A stretch of DNA of 26,401 nt from Hydrogenophaga sp. (GTDB lineage: Bacteria; Pseudomonadota; Gammaproteobacteria; Burkholderiales; Burkholderiaceae_C), in assembly GCA_025458415.1 (NCBI GenBank), contig JALOSN010000009.1, positions 1-26,401 of the forward strand, written 5' to 3'. Every line of letters starts with the position of its first letter. The first letter of the stretch is position 1. Position numbers and translations under genes: made by a program. Below are positions 1-8,844 of the stretch, piece after piece. Below the pieces are notes generated by a model that was not told where the DNA came from, made no database searches, and worked only from the letters and a program-made list of their open reading frames with translations.

Positions 1-662
1 CCGGCCTTGTCCAGCAGGGAGCCGAACAGGACGAACAGAAAGATGAAGCCGCTGGAAACACCCAGGGCCACACCGAACACACCTTCGGTGGTGAGCCAGA
101 AGTGCGAGGCAGCACGGTCCACCGACGCACCGCGGTGCGCCAGCATGTCGGGCATGTAGGGACCGACAAAGGTGTAGATCAGGAACACCGCGGCGACGAT
201 GACCATGGGCAGGCCAAGCACTCGGCGGGTGGCCTCCAGCAGCAGCAGCACGCCCACGCCGGCGGCATAGACATCCATGGAGGTCGGCATGCCCGGGCGC
301 GTCGCCAGGTCACGGTAGAACCAGAACAGGTAGCCTGCGCAGAAGGCGCCGACCACGGCCAAGACCCAGTCCTGCAGCGGGATGTGACTGCTGGGTGACC
401 GCTTGGAAGCAGGGTAGGCCATGTAGGCCAGGAAGACCGCAAAGGCCAGGTGAATGGCCCGGCTTTCGGTGTCGTTGAGCACGAACACACCCAGTGCGAA
501 CGGCAGCGGAGAGGCGATCCAGAGCTGGAACAGGGACCAGGCCACAGCGACCACCAGCAGCAGGCGTGCCACCGCAGGCCCGGGCTTGCGGCCACCGGTG
601 TCGTTGTCTTCGACCAGCTTGTTGACGTCGATATCCTGGACTTTGGCTTGGGGAGATGTCAT
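1..662 (-). CDS. TRAP transporter fused permease (4TM+12TM), N-terminal part, cut by the window edge
   Basis: Translating leftward from the ATG at 662 gives 220 residues with no stop before the window edge. The first ~25 residues are polar and cytoplasmic. Hydrophobic segments follow, including stretches such as LLLVVAVAWSLFQLWI, GVGVLLLLEATRRVLGLPM and VIVAAVFLIYTFVGPYMPD. This pattern is typical of the fused DctQ-DctM permease that works with TAXI-type binding proteins. It would be the inner-membrane, ion-driven part of a secondary uptake system. It lies 113 bp downstream of the TAXI binding-protein gene in the same direction, which supports the pairing. The start has a GGAG-like sequence about 8 bases upstream. 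Substrate unknown. The C-terminal DctM part is outside the window. Confidence 0.88.
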   Translation of the reverse strand, partial: MTSPQAKVQDIDVNKLVEDNDTGGRKPGPAVARLLLVVAVAWSLFQLWIASPLPFALGVFVLNDTESRAIHLAFAVFLAYMAYPASKRSPSSHIPLQDWVLAVVGAFCAGYLFWFYRDLATRPGMPTSMDVYAAGVGVLLLLEATRRVLGLPMVIVAAVFLIYTFVGPYMPDMLAHRGASVDRAASHFWLTTEGVFGVALGVSSGFIFLFVLFGSLLDKA

Positions 663-713
663 GTACACACTCCTTCTCGGGCGAAGGGTCGGAAATGGGA
701 CAGGGTAACGAAA

Positions 714-744
714 CGCCCCATGCCAGACCAGCCGGCATGGGGCG
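714..744 (-). terminator. Intercistronic hairpin between TAXI binding-protein and TRAP permease genes
   Basis: Perfect 11-bp inverted repeat: CGCCCCATGCC at 714-724 and its complement at 734-744, with a 9-base loop. Read leftward with the genes, the stem is followed by TTTCGTT, a short U-rich tail. The position suits a partial terminator or RNA-stabilising element that lets the binding protein be made in excess over the permease, as in many binding-protein-dependent transporters. The structure is seen; the function is inferred. Confidence 0.6.
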
Positions 745-775
745 CGAGTTGACGCAGAGTGATCCGGTCAGACCA

Positions 776-1753
776 TCACTTCAGCCAGCCCTTTTCGCGA
801 TAGAACTTGGCGGCACCGGGGTGCAGCGGCGCAGACAGACCATCCTTGACCATGCTCTCGGGGTTCAGGTTGGCGAGCGCGGGATGCAGCTTCTTGAATT
901 CGTCGAAGTTGTCAAACACGGCCTTGACCAGGGTATAGACCTGGTCCTCGGGCGCCTTGGCCGATGTCACGAAGGTGGCCAGCACGCCATAGGTCTGGGT
1001 GGCCTGGTCGTTGCCCTTGTACATGCCGGCCGGGATGGTGGCCTTGGCGTAGAAGGGGTTGTCGGCCACCAGCTTGTCGACCGCCGGGCCGGTGATGTTG
1101 ACCAGCTTCGCGCCACAGGTGGTCACCGGGTCCTGGATGTTGGCGCTGGGGTGACCGACACCATAGAAGAAGGCATCGATCTTGTTGTCGCACAGGGCGG
1201 CGCCGTGCTCGTCGGCCTTGAGCTCGGCGGCAAGACCAAAGTCGGAGAGCTTCCAGTTCATGGCAGCCAGCAGCTGGTCCATGGAGGCGCGGGTGCCCGA
1301 GCCGGGGTTGCCCACGTTCACGCGCTTGCCCTTCAGGTCGGTGAAGTTCTTCACGTTGGCGTCGGCACGGGCAAGCACCGTGAAGGGCTCGGGGTGCAGC
1401 GAGAACACCGAGCGCAGGTCGGTGAAGGCGCCCGCCTGCTGGAAGCTGCTGGTTCCCTTGTGGCCGTGGTGGTTCCAGTCGGACTGCGCCACACCGAAGT
1501 CCAGATCACCGGCGCGGATGGTGTTGATGTTGGCCACGGAACCGCCGGTGGACTCGACCGTGCAGCGATAGCCATGCTTGGCGCGGTCCTTGTTCACCAG
1601 CCGGCAGATGGCACCACCGGCGGCGTAGTACACGCCCGTCACGCCACCGGTTCCGATGGTCATGAACTTCTGCTGGGCGAGCGCGGGGGCCGCGGGCGCC
1701 ATCAGGGCAACGGCAGCGCCAATGGCGCTCAGGCAAGCGGTGATCTTCTTCAT
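776..1753 (-). CDS. TAXI family TRAP transporter solute-binding protein
   Basis: A 325-residue secreted protein. The start at 1753 gives a clean signal peptide (MKKITACLSAIGAAVALMAP, then AAPALA, with cleavage expected near residue 26). GGAG lies about 10 bases upstream. A longer reading from 1822 would put non-signal sequence in front and is rejected. After the signal comes the family hallmark TIGTGGVTGVYYAAGGAICR. Further on are NTIRAGDLDFGVAQSDW and NVGNPGSGTRA, which form the ligand cleft in TAXI proteins. Its role is periplasmic capture of a small organic anion or amino acid for the TRAP permease encoded next. It follows the aminotransferase gene in the same direction after a 166-bp gap, in which I see no confident promoter. 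Ligand not predictable from sequence alone. Confidence 0.92.
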   Translation of the reverse strand: MKKITACLSAIGAAVALMAPAAPALAQQKFMTIGTGGVTGVYYAAGGAICRLVNKDRAKHGYRCTVESTGGSVANINTIRAGDLDFGVAQSDWNHHGHKGTSSFQQAGAFTDLRSVFSLHPEPFTVLARADANVKNFTDLKGKRVNVGNPGSGTRASMDQLLAAMNWKLSDFGLAAELKADEHGAALCDNKIDAFFYGVGHPSANIQDPVTTCGAKLVNITGPAVDKLVADNPFYAKATIPAGMYKGNDQATQTYGVLATFVTSAKAPEDQVYTLVKAVFDNFDEFKKLHPALANLNPESMVKDGLSAPLHPGAAKFYREKGWLK

Positions 1754-1919
1754 GGGGGGAGGTCTCCTGCAGGGATCTGCGTGGTTGATGATGTTCGTGC
1801 AACCCTTGTGGGGCCGATGCACGGGTCAGGGGAATCGTAATGCAAGCTTCGTGTCAGGTAAGCCCGGCCACCTCCGGATTTTCCCTGTGAACCCATGCAA
1901 ATTCTTTATGGCGTCAGGC

Positions 1920-3263
1920 TCATGTCAGGTTGATGTCAGAAAGCACCTTGTCCACGGCAATGCCAAGTCGCTCCACAATGGCCTGCAACTCGGCGTCGGT
2001 GGCAATGAAGGGGGGAGCGAGCAGCACGTGGTCACCGCAACGTCCGTCGACCGTACCCCCCATCGGATAGACCATCAGGCCCTCGGCCATGGCCGCAGCC
2101 TTGAGACGGGCGTGCAGCCGCAGCGAGGGGTCGAACCAGCCCTTGCTGGCGCGGTCACGGACGAACTCCAGCCCCCAGAACAGGCCTCGTCCCCGGATGT
2201 CGCCGACATGAGGATGGTCGGCAAAACGCTGACGGAGCTCCCGCTGCAGACCCACACCCGCGTCACGCACCCGTTCAAGCAGCCCGTCTCGCTGGATCAC
2301 GCGCTGGACCGCCAGCGCAGCAGCACAGGCGACTGCGTGCCCCAGGTAGGTGTGGCCATGCTGGAACAAGCCACTGCCCTTGCGCATGGCCTCCACCAGG
2401 CGGCCCTGCGCCAGCACGGCGCCGATGGGCTGGTAGCCACCACCGAGCCCCTTGGCAACCGTCAGCAGGTCAGGCACCACAGCGTCCTGCTCGCAGGCGT
2501 GCAAGCTGCCGGTGCGGCCCATGCCGCACATGACCTCGTCGAGGATGAGCAGGATGCCGTGGCGGTCGCACAATTCACGTATGCCCCGCAAGTACCCTGG
2601 CACCGGCGTGAGCACACCAGCCGTGGCACCACCGACGGTCTCGGCAACAAAGGCCATGACGCTGTCCGCCCCCAGCCGGTCGATGGTCTCGGAGAGTTCG
2701 GTCACCAGCCGTTGGCCGTATTGCTCGGGTGATTCATCCGGTCGACGGTCGCGGTACTCGTAGCAGGGTGCGACGTGCGTCACGTCGATCAGCAGCGGTT
2801 TGAACTGCTCGCGCCGCCATGCGTTGCCGCCCACGGCGAGCGCGCCCAGCGTGTTGCCGTGGTAGCTCTGGCGCCGGGCAATGAAGTGGCGCCGCTGTGG
2901 CTGGCCGATCTCGACGAAGTACTGGCGTGCCATCTTCAGGGCCGCCTCGACCGCCTCCGACCCGCCACTGACGAAATAGACGTGACTCATGCCGGCGGGT
3001 GCCGTGTCCACCAGCAGGTCGGCAAGCTGCTCGGCCACCTCGGTGGTGAAAAAGCTGGTGTGGGCATAGGACAGCTGGTCGATCTGGCGGTGCATGGCCG
3101 CCATGACGTCCGGATGACCGTGCCCGAGACAGGACACGGCGGCACCGCCGGAAGCGTCGATGTAGCGCCGGCCCTCGGCGTCGGTGACGTAGATGCCCTG
3201 CCCTGCGACGGCCACGGGTGGGCTTGTCTGGAGCTGGCGATGAAAAACGCGGCTGTCTTGCAT
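1920..3263 (-). CDS. Class III pyridoxal-phosphate aminotransferase
   Basis: A 447-residue, full-length fold-type I, class III aminotransferase. Visible motifs in order: SGGSEAVEAALKMAR (residues 99-113, phosphate-binding region), SYHGNTLGA (133-141), LDEVMCGMGRTG (241-252; Asp242 should contact the pyridine nitrogen) and TVAKGLGGGYQPIGA (268-282; Lys271 is the expected Schiff-base lysine). The family moves an amino group from an omega-amino acid or amine to pyruvate or 2-oxoglutarate. Substrate cannot be assigned: beta-alanine, taurine, 4-aminobutyrate or dialkylglycine types all share these motifs. It is divergent from the DadA-like gene and upstream of the TAXI binding-protein gene, suggesting catabolism of the compound the TRAP system imports. 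The start at 3263 fits the usual short N-terminal lead. Confidence 0.9.
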   Translation of the reverse strand: MQDSRVFHRQLQTSPPVAVAGQGIYVTDAEGRRYIDASGGAAVSCLGHGHPDVMAAMHRQIDQLSYAHTSFFTTEVAEQLADLLVDTAPAGMSHVYFVSGGSEAVEAALKMARQYFVEIGQPQRRHFIARRQSYHGNTLGALAVGGNAWRREQFKPLLIDVTHVAPCYEYRDRRPDESPEQYGQRLVTELSETIDRLGADSVMAFVAETVGGATAGVLTPVPGYLRGIRELCDRHGILLILDEVMCGMGRTGSLHACEQDAVVPDLLTVAKGLGGGYQPIGAVLAQGRLVEAMRKGSGLFQHGHTYLGHAVACAAALAVQRVIQRDGLLERVRDAGVGLQRELRQRFADHPHVGDIRGRGLFWGLEFVRDRASKGWFDPSLRLHARLKAAAMAEGLMVYPMGGTVDGRCGDHVLLAPPFIATDAELQAIVERLGIAVDKVLSDINLT

Positions 3264-3376
3264 GGTCTTGGGGTGGCCTGTGAAGCGGACAGTCTAGGCA
3301 GAGATCGCGACGCACGGAAATGCCAATTCAGGCCCAAGCCATGACTTTTGGTTATGGTTCAGCCGTCGATACGCAT

Positions 3377-3399
3377 GCCACCGGGTGGCGGGTTCACCC
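3377..3399. promoter_or_regulatory. Adjacent inverted repeats in the aminotransferase/dadA divergent region
   Basis: Just upstream of the dadA-like start are two abutting inverted repeats: GCCACC-G-GGTGGC at 3377-3389 and GGGT-TC-ACCC at 3390-3399. They lie in the 150-bp region between divergent genes. They could be a regulator site for the nearby LysR protein or a 5'-UTR hairpin. Symmetry is directly visible; the role is a guess. Confidence 0.3.
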
Positions 3400-3412
3400 T
3401 ACAGTGACGGCC

Positions 3413-4705
3413 ATGACACAGACAAGCTCTTCTCCCGGCCATGCACTGGTGATCGGCGCCGGCATCGTCGGCCTGGGCACGGCATGGAGCCTGCTGCACG
3501 ACGGCTGGAAGGTGAGGGTCGTTGACGCTGGTCAACCCGGCGACGGTGCCAGCGGTGGCAATGGTGCACAGCTGAGCTATTCCTATGTGCAGCCGCTGGC
3601 CGACCCGGGGGTCTGGGCCCAGCTGCCCAAACTGCTGCTGTCGCGCGATTCGCCGCTGCGCCTGCGCCCGCAGCTCGACCCGGCCCAGTGGGCATGGCTG
3701 ATGTCGTTCATGATGGCCTGCCGCACCAGCGTGTCGCGTGAGAGCACGCGCGAGCTGCTGGCCCTGGCCTCGCACAGCCGGGAGGTGTTTGACCGGATGC
3801 GACAGGAGGAGCAGCTGGACTGCGACTTCACCGCGAGCGGCAAGCTGGTGCTGTACCCGGATGCGGCGGGGCTGGCCTCGGCACGGCGGCAGGTGGAACT
3901 GCAGGCGGCGCTGGGCGGTGCCGAACAGCGCATCGTTTCGCCGGCCGAATGTGCCGACATCGAACCGGCACTGACCCACTACTCGGATCGCATTGCAGGT
4001 GGCGTGCACACACCCAGCGAATGCGCGGTGGACTGTGGGCAGCTGTGCATGACCCTGCACCAGCGCCTGCAGGCCAGTGGCGTGGAGTTCCTGCTGGGCC
4101 AGCCTGTACTGGGCTGGCGCCGGGAACGGCGCCGGGTGGTTGCGGTGCGCCTGGCCTCGGGCGAGGTGCAGGCCGACGTGTTTGTGCTGGCCGCCGGCAC
4201 GGGGTCCGCAGCGTTGGCCCGCGGACTGGGGTTGCGCTTGCCCGTCTACCCGCTCAAGGGTTACAGCATCACGGTTCCGGTGGAAGCATCTGCGGCGACT
4301 TCGGCACCCCACGTGAGCGTGACCGATCTGGCCCGCAAGGTGGTTTTCGCGCGCCTGGGCGACCGCCTGCGGGTGGCTGGCATGGCCGAGCTGGTGGGCG
4401 AGAACCGGCAAATCGATCAGGCCCGGATCGAATCCCTGAAGGCGACCACGCGCGACGTGTTCCCGCAAATGGTCCTGACAGGCGATCTGCAACCTTGGTC
4501 GGGCCTTCGCCCGGCCACACCGCGGGGGCTTCCCCTGATTGGCCAGGCGGACGGGGGGCCCGACAACCTGTGGCTGAACGCCGGCCATGGCGCGCTGGGG
4601 CTGACCCTGGCCATGGGCAGCGCAGAGCGGTTGCGGAACCTGATCAGGACGGCTTCAGACCCAGCGTCCCGATATCGTCCAGCGCCTGCTGCATGCAGCG
4701 TGTGA
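3413..4705 (+). CDS. FAD-dependent oxidoreductase, D-amino acid dehydrogenase (DadA) family
   Basis: A 430-residue flavoprotein starting at the ATG at 3413; an in-frame GTG at 3404 is an alternative, and neither has a good ribosome site. The Rossmann FAD motif VIGAGIVGLGTAWSLL begins near residue 13 and is followed by an acidic residue at the end of the second strand (VVDAGQPG). GGNGAQLSYSYVQPL matches the DadA pattern after the dinucleotide fold. The C-terminal FAD contact WSGLRPATPRGLPLIG and the end motif LNAGHGALGLTLAMGSA are typical of DadA. Expected reaction: oxidative deamination of a D-amino acid (or related imino acid) to the 2-oxo acid, with electrons passing to the respiratory chain. 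Its last ~20 codons overlap the convergent LysR gene by 62 bp. Context suggests one catabolic unit with the aminotransferase and TRAP genes. Confidence 0.87.
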   Translation: MTQTSSSPGHALVIGAGIVGLGTAWSLLHDGWKVRVVDAGQPGDGASGGNGAQLSYSYVQPLADPGVWAQLPKLLLSRDSPLRLRPQLDPAQWAWLMSFMMACRTSVSRESTRELLALASHSREVFDRMRQEEQLDCDFTASGKLVLYPDAAGLASARRQVELQAALGGAEQRIVSPAECADIEPALTHYSDRIAGGVHTPSECAVDCGQLCMTLHQRLQASGVEFLLGQPVLGWRRERRRVVAVRLASGEVQADVFVLAAGTGSAALARGLGLRLPVYPLKGYSITVPVEASAATSAPHVSVTDLARKVVFARLGDRLRVAGMAELVGENRQIDQARIESLKATTRDVFPQMVLTGDLQPWSGLRPATPRGLPLIGQADGGPDNLWLNAGHGALGLTLAMGSAERLRNLIRTASDPASRYRPAPAACSV

Positions 4706-5564
4706 AGGCCCGGAGCGTCTGGGAACCGGGTCGCTGCGCCGGGCGAAGCGCCTGCACCGGCACCTCGATGGAAGGCACCAGGCGCAGAACGTCAACCCGG
4801 CGCCGGTCGGCCGACGCTGCGGTGCATGACTCGACCATGGCCACCCCAACGCCATGCTGGGCCAGCGCCAACGCCACATGGTAGGTCTGCACGGTGACCA
4901 CCACGTCCAGATCGGCACCGCTGTCGCGCAATGTGTGCGCCAGAAGCACGCCCAGCGGGTCCTGCGGATCCAGCGCCACGATGGGCACACCGGCCAGGTC
5001 CGCCAGGCCCACTTCGCCCGACCGAACCACCTTCGAGGGCAGCAGCCCGCGCGGCGCCACGCACACCACCGAGCGGCTTCCCAGCGCCTCCAGGGTGAGC
5101 GATGGGTGGGGCGGCACGCTGAAGACGTAGCCGATGTCGGCCTCCTGCAGGGCCAGGGCCGATACGATCTGGGGTGAGTGCAGGGCCTGGTGGTGCACCC
5201 GTACCGAGGGGTGTTTCTGCCGGAACAGGCGCATCGCCCGCGGCATGACCTCGTAACTCAGGGCCAGCACGGTCAGCACCTGCAGTTCATGCTGGCTGCG
5301 CCCGGCGCGCAGGTTGGCCGACAGGCGCTGCACCTCGTCGAGCTGCTGGAACAGGCGCTCGACATGCGGGTACAGCGTCTGTGCCTCCAGCGTCGGTCGC
5401 AGTCGCCCTCCGACGCGCTGGAACAGCGCGAAGCCCAGCTGCAGCTCGGCGTGCTGCAGCGTGCGGCTGACGGCCGGCTGGGTGACATTGATCATGCGCG
5501 CAGCCGCGCTGACGCTGCCGGTGAGCATGACGGCGTTGAAGACCTCGATGTGGCGCAGTCGCAT
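4644..5564 (-). CDS. LysR family transcriptional regulator
   Basis: A 306-residue LysR protein. The N-terminal helix-turn-helix is clear: LTGSVSAAARMINVTQPAVS followed by RTLQHAELQLGFALFQR (about residues 14-51). A linker helix and the periplasmic-binding-protein-like effector domain follow. Local features such as PLGVLLAHTLRDSGADLDVVV and the late VGVAMVESCTAA resemble the NocR/OccR-type branch that senses opines or amino acids. That comparison is from memory of the family and is only moderately secure. The gene converges on the dadA-like gene with a 62-bp 3' overlap, so it probably controls the dadA/aminotransferase promoters. The start at 5564 fits the standard MRLRHIEVF opening. Confidence 0.9.
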   Translation of the reverse strand: MRLRHIEVFNAVMLTGSVSAAARMINVTQPAVSRTLQHAELQLGFALFQRVGGRLRPTLEAQTLYPHVERLFQQLDEVQRLSANLRAGRSQHELQVLTVLALSYEVMPRAMRLFRQKHPSVRVHHQALHSPQIVSALALQEADIGYVFSVPPHPSLTLEALGSRSVVCVAPRGLLPSKVVRSGEVGLADLAGVPIVALDPQDPLGVLLAHTLRDSGADLDVVVTVQTYHVALALAQHGVGVAMVESCTAASADRRRVDVLRLVPSIEVPVQALRPAQRPGSQTLRAFTRCMQQALDDIGTLGLKPS

Positions 5565-5658
5565 GTGCGGGATTGTGGGGCCTGTGTGAAGCCCCTGCGC
5601 CAGAACACCGCGAAACGGGCCTGGTCCGACCGCCGATGTTGCACCCTACAGCAGGTAA

Positions 5659-5672
5659 CGCCGCCGGCGGCG
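5659..5672. repeat. Perfect 14-bp palindrome after the first RND transporter gene
   Basis: CGCCGCCGGCGGCG, fully self-complementary, sits about 20 bases beyond the RND stop codon in the gap before the LysR gene. Read leftward it is followed by TTACC only. It might assist termination, but with no loop and no U-tract it is not a convincing intrinsic terminator. Confidence 0.35.
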
Positions 5673-5689
5673 CGGGGGTGAGCCGATCC

Positions 5690-8600
5690 TCATCTCTTGA
5701 CGCGGAACCACGCGGCGTACATGGCCGGCAGGGCCAGCAGGGTGAGCACGGTGGCCACCACCAGACCGCCCATGATGGCGACCGCCATCGGACCCCAGAA
5801 CACACTGCGCGAGAGCGGAATCATGGCCAGCACCGCCGCAGCGGCGGTCAGCACGATGGGTCGCATGCGGCGCACGGTCGAGTCCACGATCGCGTCCCAG
5901 GTGGGCACGCCCCGCGCACGGTCCTGCTCGATCTGGTCGATCAGGATCACCGAATTGCGCTGCACCATGCCCATGAGCGCGATCACGCCCAGCAAAGCCA
6001 CAAAGCCGAACGGACGGTCCAGCAGCAGCAAGGCCGCCGCGACGCCAGCCATGCCCAGCGGGCCGGTGACAAACACCAGGAGGGATCGGCTGAAACTCTG
6101 CAACTGCAGCATCAGCAGCGTGAAGACGATGAACAGCATGATGGGCATGCCGGCGGCGATCGACGACGAGCCCTTGCTGCTTTCCTCCACGGCACCTGCC
6201 ACCTCGATGCGGTAAGCCGACAGGCCGCGCTGGCGCCAGCCCGCCTCGATCTCCCGCAATGCCGGCAGCAACTGGCTGGTGACGGTGGCCCCCTGCACAC
6301 CTTCGGCCGCGTCGCTCTGGACGGTGATGGCGTAATTGCGGTTTTCGCGCCACATCACGCCCGGCTCCCAGTCGAACACCGGTGTGGCCACCTGCAACAA
6401 GGGCACGCTCTGGCCGGAAGCCGTCGGCAGGTAGGCCAGCGCCAGGTCGGTGATGGCGTCCCGCTCATCGGGCGGCTGACGCAGCACGATGTCAATCAGG
6501 CGGTCGCCATCGCGGTACTGGCCGACGGTGCTGCCAGTCAGCAGCGTGTGCGACGCACGGGCGATCGACTGACTTGACACGCCCAGGGCCCGTGCCTTGG
6601 ACTGGTCGACCTCCAGCCGCATGACCTTGACCGATTCGTTCCAGTTATCGTTGACACCACGCACATGGGGGTTCTGGCGCATGGTCGCCTTGACCTCGTC
6701 GGCAAGACCGCGCAGGACGGCCGGATCCGATCCGACCACGCGGAACTGCACCGGATACGGGACCGGTGGTCCGTTGGGCAACAGCTTGACCCGGCCTCGC
6801 ACCTCGGGGAACTCGGTCGCCAGCAGGGCCGGCAGGGCCTTGCGCAGGCGCTCGCGCTCACGCAGGTCATCGGGCAGCACAATCAGCTGGGCCACATTGC
6901 TCTGCGGGAAGATCTGGTCCAGCGGCAGGTAGAAGCGCGGCACGCCGCTGCCGACCCAGGTGCTGACCGACCGGACACCTTCCTCGCCGGCCAGGCGCGC
7001 CTCAAGCCGGCGGGTGACCTCGTCGGTGGCGGCGATGCTGCTGCCTTCGGGCAGCCAGACGTCGACCAGGATCTCGGGACGGCTGGAGTCGGGGAAAAAC
7101 TGCTGCTGCACCTGCGACATACCGGCCAGACCGAGCACAAAGGTCAGGACCGTGGCGCCGATGGTGATCCAGCGGTGTTCGACGCACCAGTCGACGGTGG
7201 CACGGAAGCGGTCGTAGAAGGGACCGTCGAAGACCTCCTGGATCTGTCCCACGTGTGGCTTGACCTTCAGCAGCTTGCCCCCCAGGTAGGGCACGAACAT
7301 GACGGCCACGATCCAGGAAATCACCAGCGCTGCCGCGGTGACACCGAAGATGGCGAAGGTGTATTCGCCCACCGCCGACTGGGCCAGTCCGATGGGCAGG
7401 AAGCCGGCAGCGGTGATCAGCGTGCCGGTCAGCATCGGCATGGCGGTGACCTCCCAGGTGAACGTGGCGGCCCGCATCATGGAGTACCCCTCCTCCAGCT
7501 TGCGCACCATCATCTCCACCGCAATGATGGCGTCGTCCACCAGCAGGCCCAGCGCGATGATCAGCGACCCCAGCGAGATCTTGTGCAGGCCGATACCCCA
7601 GTAGTACATGACCAGAAAGGTCACGGCCAGCACCAGCGGGATGGTGATCAGCACGACCAGGCCCGGGCGCATGTCCAGGGTGTAGCGGCGCAGGCCCTGG
7701 CCCCCCTCGCGGCGGTGCAGGCCGAGGGCGACGAAGCTGACCGCCAGCACGATCACCACTGCCTCGATGAGCACCTTGACGAATTCGTTGACGGAGGTGG
7801 TCACGGCCTGGGGCTGGTCCTGCACCTGGACCAGCCGCATGCCAGCCGGCAGCTCGGCCTCAATGTCGGCCACCGCGGTCTTCAGGGCCTTGCCCAGGGC
7901 AATGATGTCGCCCCCACTGGCCATCGAGATGCCCAGGGCAATGCTGTCCTGGCCGTTGTGGCGCACCAGCACCTGAGGCGGATCGACGTAACCGAGGCTC
8001 ACCTGGGCAATGTCGCCGAGCCGGATCTGCGTGCCATCCGGGGCCCGGATGGGCATGGCGCGCAGTTCGTCGACCGAGTTGAAGGCGCCACCCACCCGCA
8101 CCCGCAGGACATCCTGCGGGGTCTGAAGCGCACCGGCCGACTCGACGGCATTCTGCTGTCCCAGGGCCGCCAGCACCTGATTCATGTCAAGCCCCAGGGT
8201 CGCCAGGCGGCGCTGCGACACCTCGACATAGAGCTTTTCCGGCTGCACGCCGAACAGCTCGACCTTGCTGACGTCCCGCACCTGCAGCAGGCGCTGGCGC
8301 ACGTCGTCCGCCACCTTTTTCTTGTCGGCCCGGTTGAAGCCTTCACCCTGCAGGGCAAAGATCACCCCGAACACGTCGCCGAACTCGTCGTTGAAGAACG
8401 GACCGATGACACCCTGGGGCAGGCTGCCACGCATGTCACCGATCTTCTTGCGGACCGTGTACCAGATCTGCGGCACCTCGCCAGGGGGCGAGCTGTCGCG
8501 CAGCTGGAAGATGATCAGTGCCTCGCCCGGCTTGGCATAGCTGCGGATGATGTCGGCATGGGGGACCTCCTGCAGGGTCCGCTCGATGCGGTCCGACACC

Positions 8601-8836
8601 TGCTCGGCCACCTGCTGGGCGGTGGCGCCTGGCCAGAAAGCCTGCACCACCATGGCGCGGAAGGTGAAGGGCGGATCCTCGTCCTGACCCAGCTGGAAAT
8701 AGGCGCTGATGCCCAGCAGCATCAGCACCACCATCAGGTAGCGCGTGAGGGCCTGGTGGTCGAGGGCCCAGCGAGAAAGGTTCCAGCGCGTGATCCAGGA
8801 TTCGGGCTGCGGGGCCTGCGGGTGCTCGTTCTGCAT
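5690..8836 (-). CDS. RND family efflux transporter, inner-membrane permease (AcrB-like)
   Basis: A 1048-residue, full-length RND transporter. It has a transmembrane helix near residues 32-48, a large periplasmic loop, a helix bundle with GSLIIALGLLVDDAIIAVEM (Asp434-Asp435 of the proton relay in TM4), a second periplasmic loop, and C-terminal helices ending FRVKR. The relay lysine of AcrB TM10 appears replaced (MGMVQRNSVILID). It would expel lipophilic compounds using proton influx, together with the adaptor encoded just upstream; no outer-membrane channel gene is present. Start choice: the ATG at 8836 has GAGG 6 bases upstream. A GTG at 8848 that overlaps the adaptor stop (GTGA) is the alternative. 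Translational coupling with the adaptor is likely. Confidence 0.93.
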   Translation of the reverse strand: MQNEHPQAPQPESWITRWNLSRWALDHQALTRYLMVVLMLLGISAYFQLGQDEDPPFTFRAMVVQAFWPGATAQQVAEQVSDRIERTLQEVPHADIIRSYAKPGEALIIFQLRDSSPPGEVPQIWYTVRKKIGDMRGSLPQGVIGPFFNDEFGDVFGVIFALQGEGFNRADKKKVADDVRQRLLQVRDVSKVELFGVQPEKLYVEVSQRRLATLGLDMNQVLAALGQQNAVESAGALQTPQDVLRVRVGGAFNSVDELRAMPIRAPDGTQIRLGDIAQVSLGYVDPPQVLVRHNGQDSIALGISMASGGDIIALGKALKTAVADIEAELPAGMRLVQVQDQPQAVTTSVNEFVKVLIEAVVIVLAVSFVALGLHRREGGQGLRRYTLDMRPGLVVLITIPLVLAVTFLVMYYWGIGLHKISLGSLIIALGLLVDDAIIAVEMMVRKLEEGYSMMRAATFTWEVTAMPMLTGTLITAAGFLPIGLAQSAVGEYTFAIFGVTAAALVISWIVAVMFVPYLGGKLLKVKPHVGQIQEVFDGPFYDRFRATVDWCVEHRWITIGATVLTFVLGLAGMSQVQQQFFPDSSRPEILVDVWLPEGSSIAATDEVTRRLEARLAGEEGVRSVSTWVGSGVPRFYLPLDQIFPQSNVAQLIVLPDDLRERERLRKALPALLATEFPEVRGRVKLLPNGPPVPYPVQFRVVGSDPAVLRGLADEVKATMRQNPHVRGVNDNWNESVKVMRLEVDQSKARALGVSSQSIARASHTLLTGSTVGQYRDGDRLIDIVLRQPPDERDAITDLALAYLPTASGQSVPLLQVATPVFDWEPGVMWRENRNYAITVQSDAAEGVQGATVTSQLLPALREIEAGWRQRGLSAYRIEVAGAVEESSKGSSSIAAGMPIMLFIVFTLLMLQLQSFSRSLLVFVTGPLGMAGVAAALLLLDRPFGFVALLGVIALMGMVQRNSVILIDQIEQDRARGVPTWDAIVDSTVRRMRPIVLTAAAAVLAMIPLSRSVFWGPMAVAIMGGLVVATVLTLLALPAMYAAWFRVKR

Positions 8837-8844
8837 GGCCGGCC

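Noticed and set aside
1754..1822. Longer start of the TAXI binding protein at 1822
   Set aside because: It would place 23 polar residues in front of a textbook signal peptide that begins at 1753 with a ribosome site upstream.
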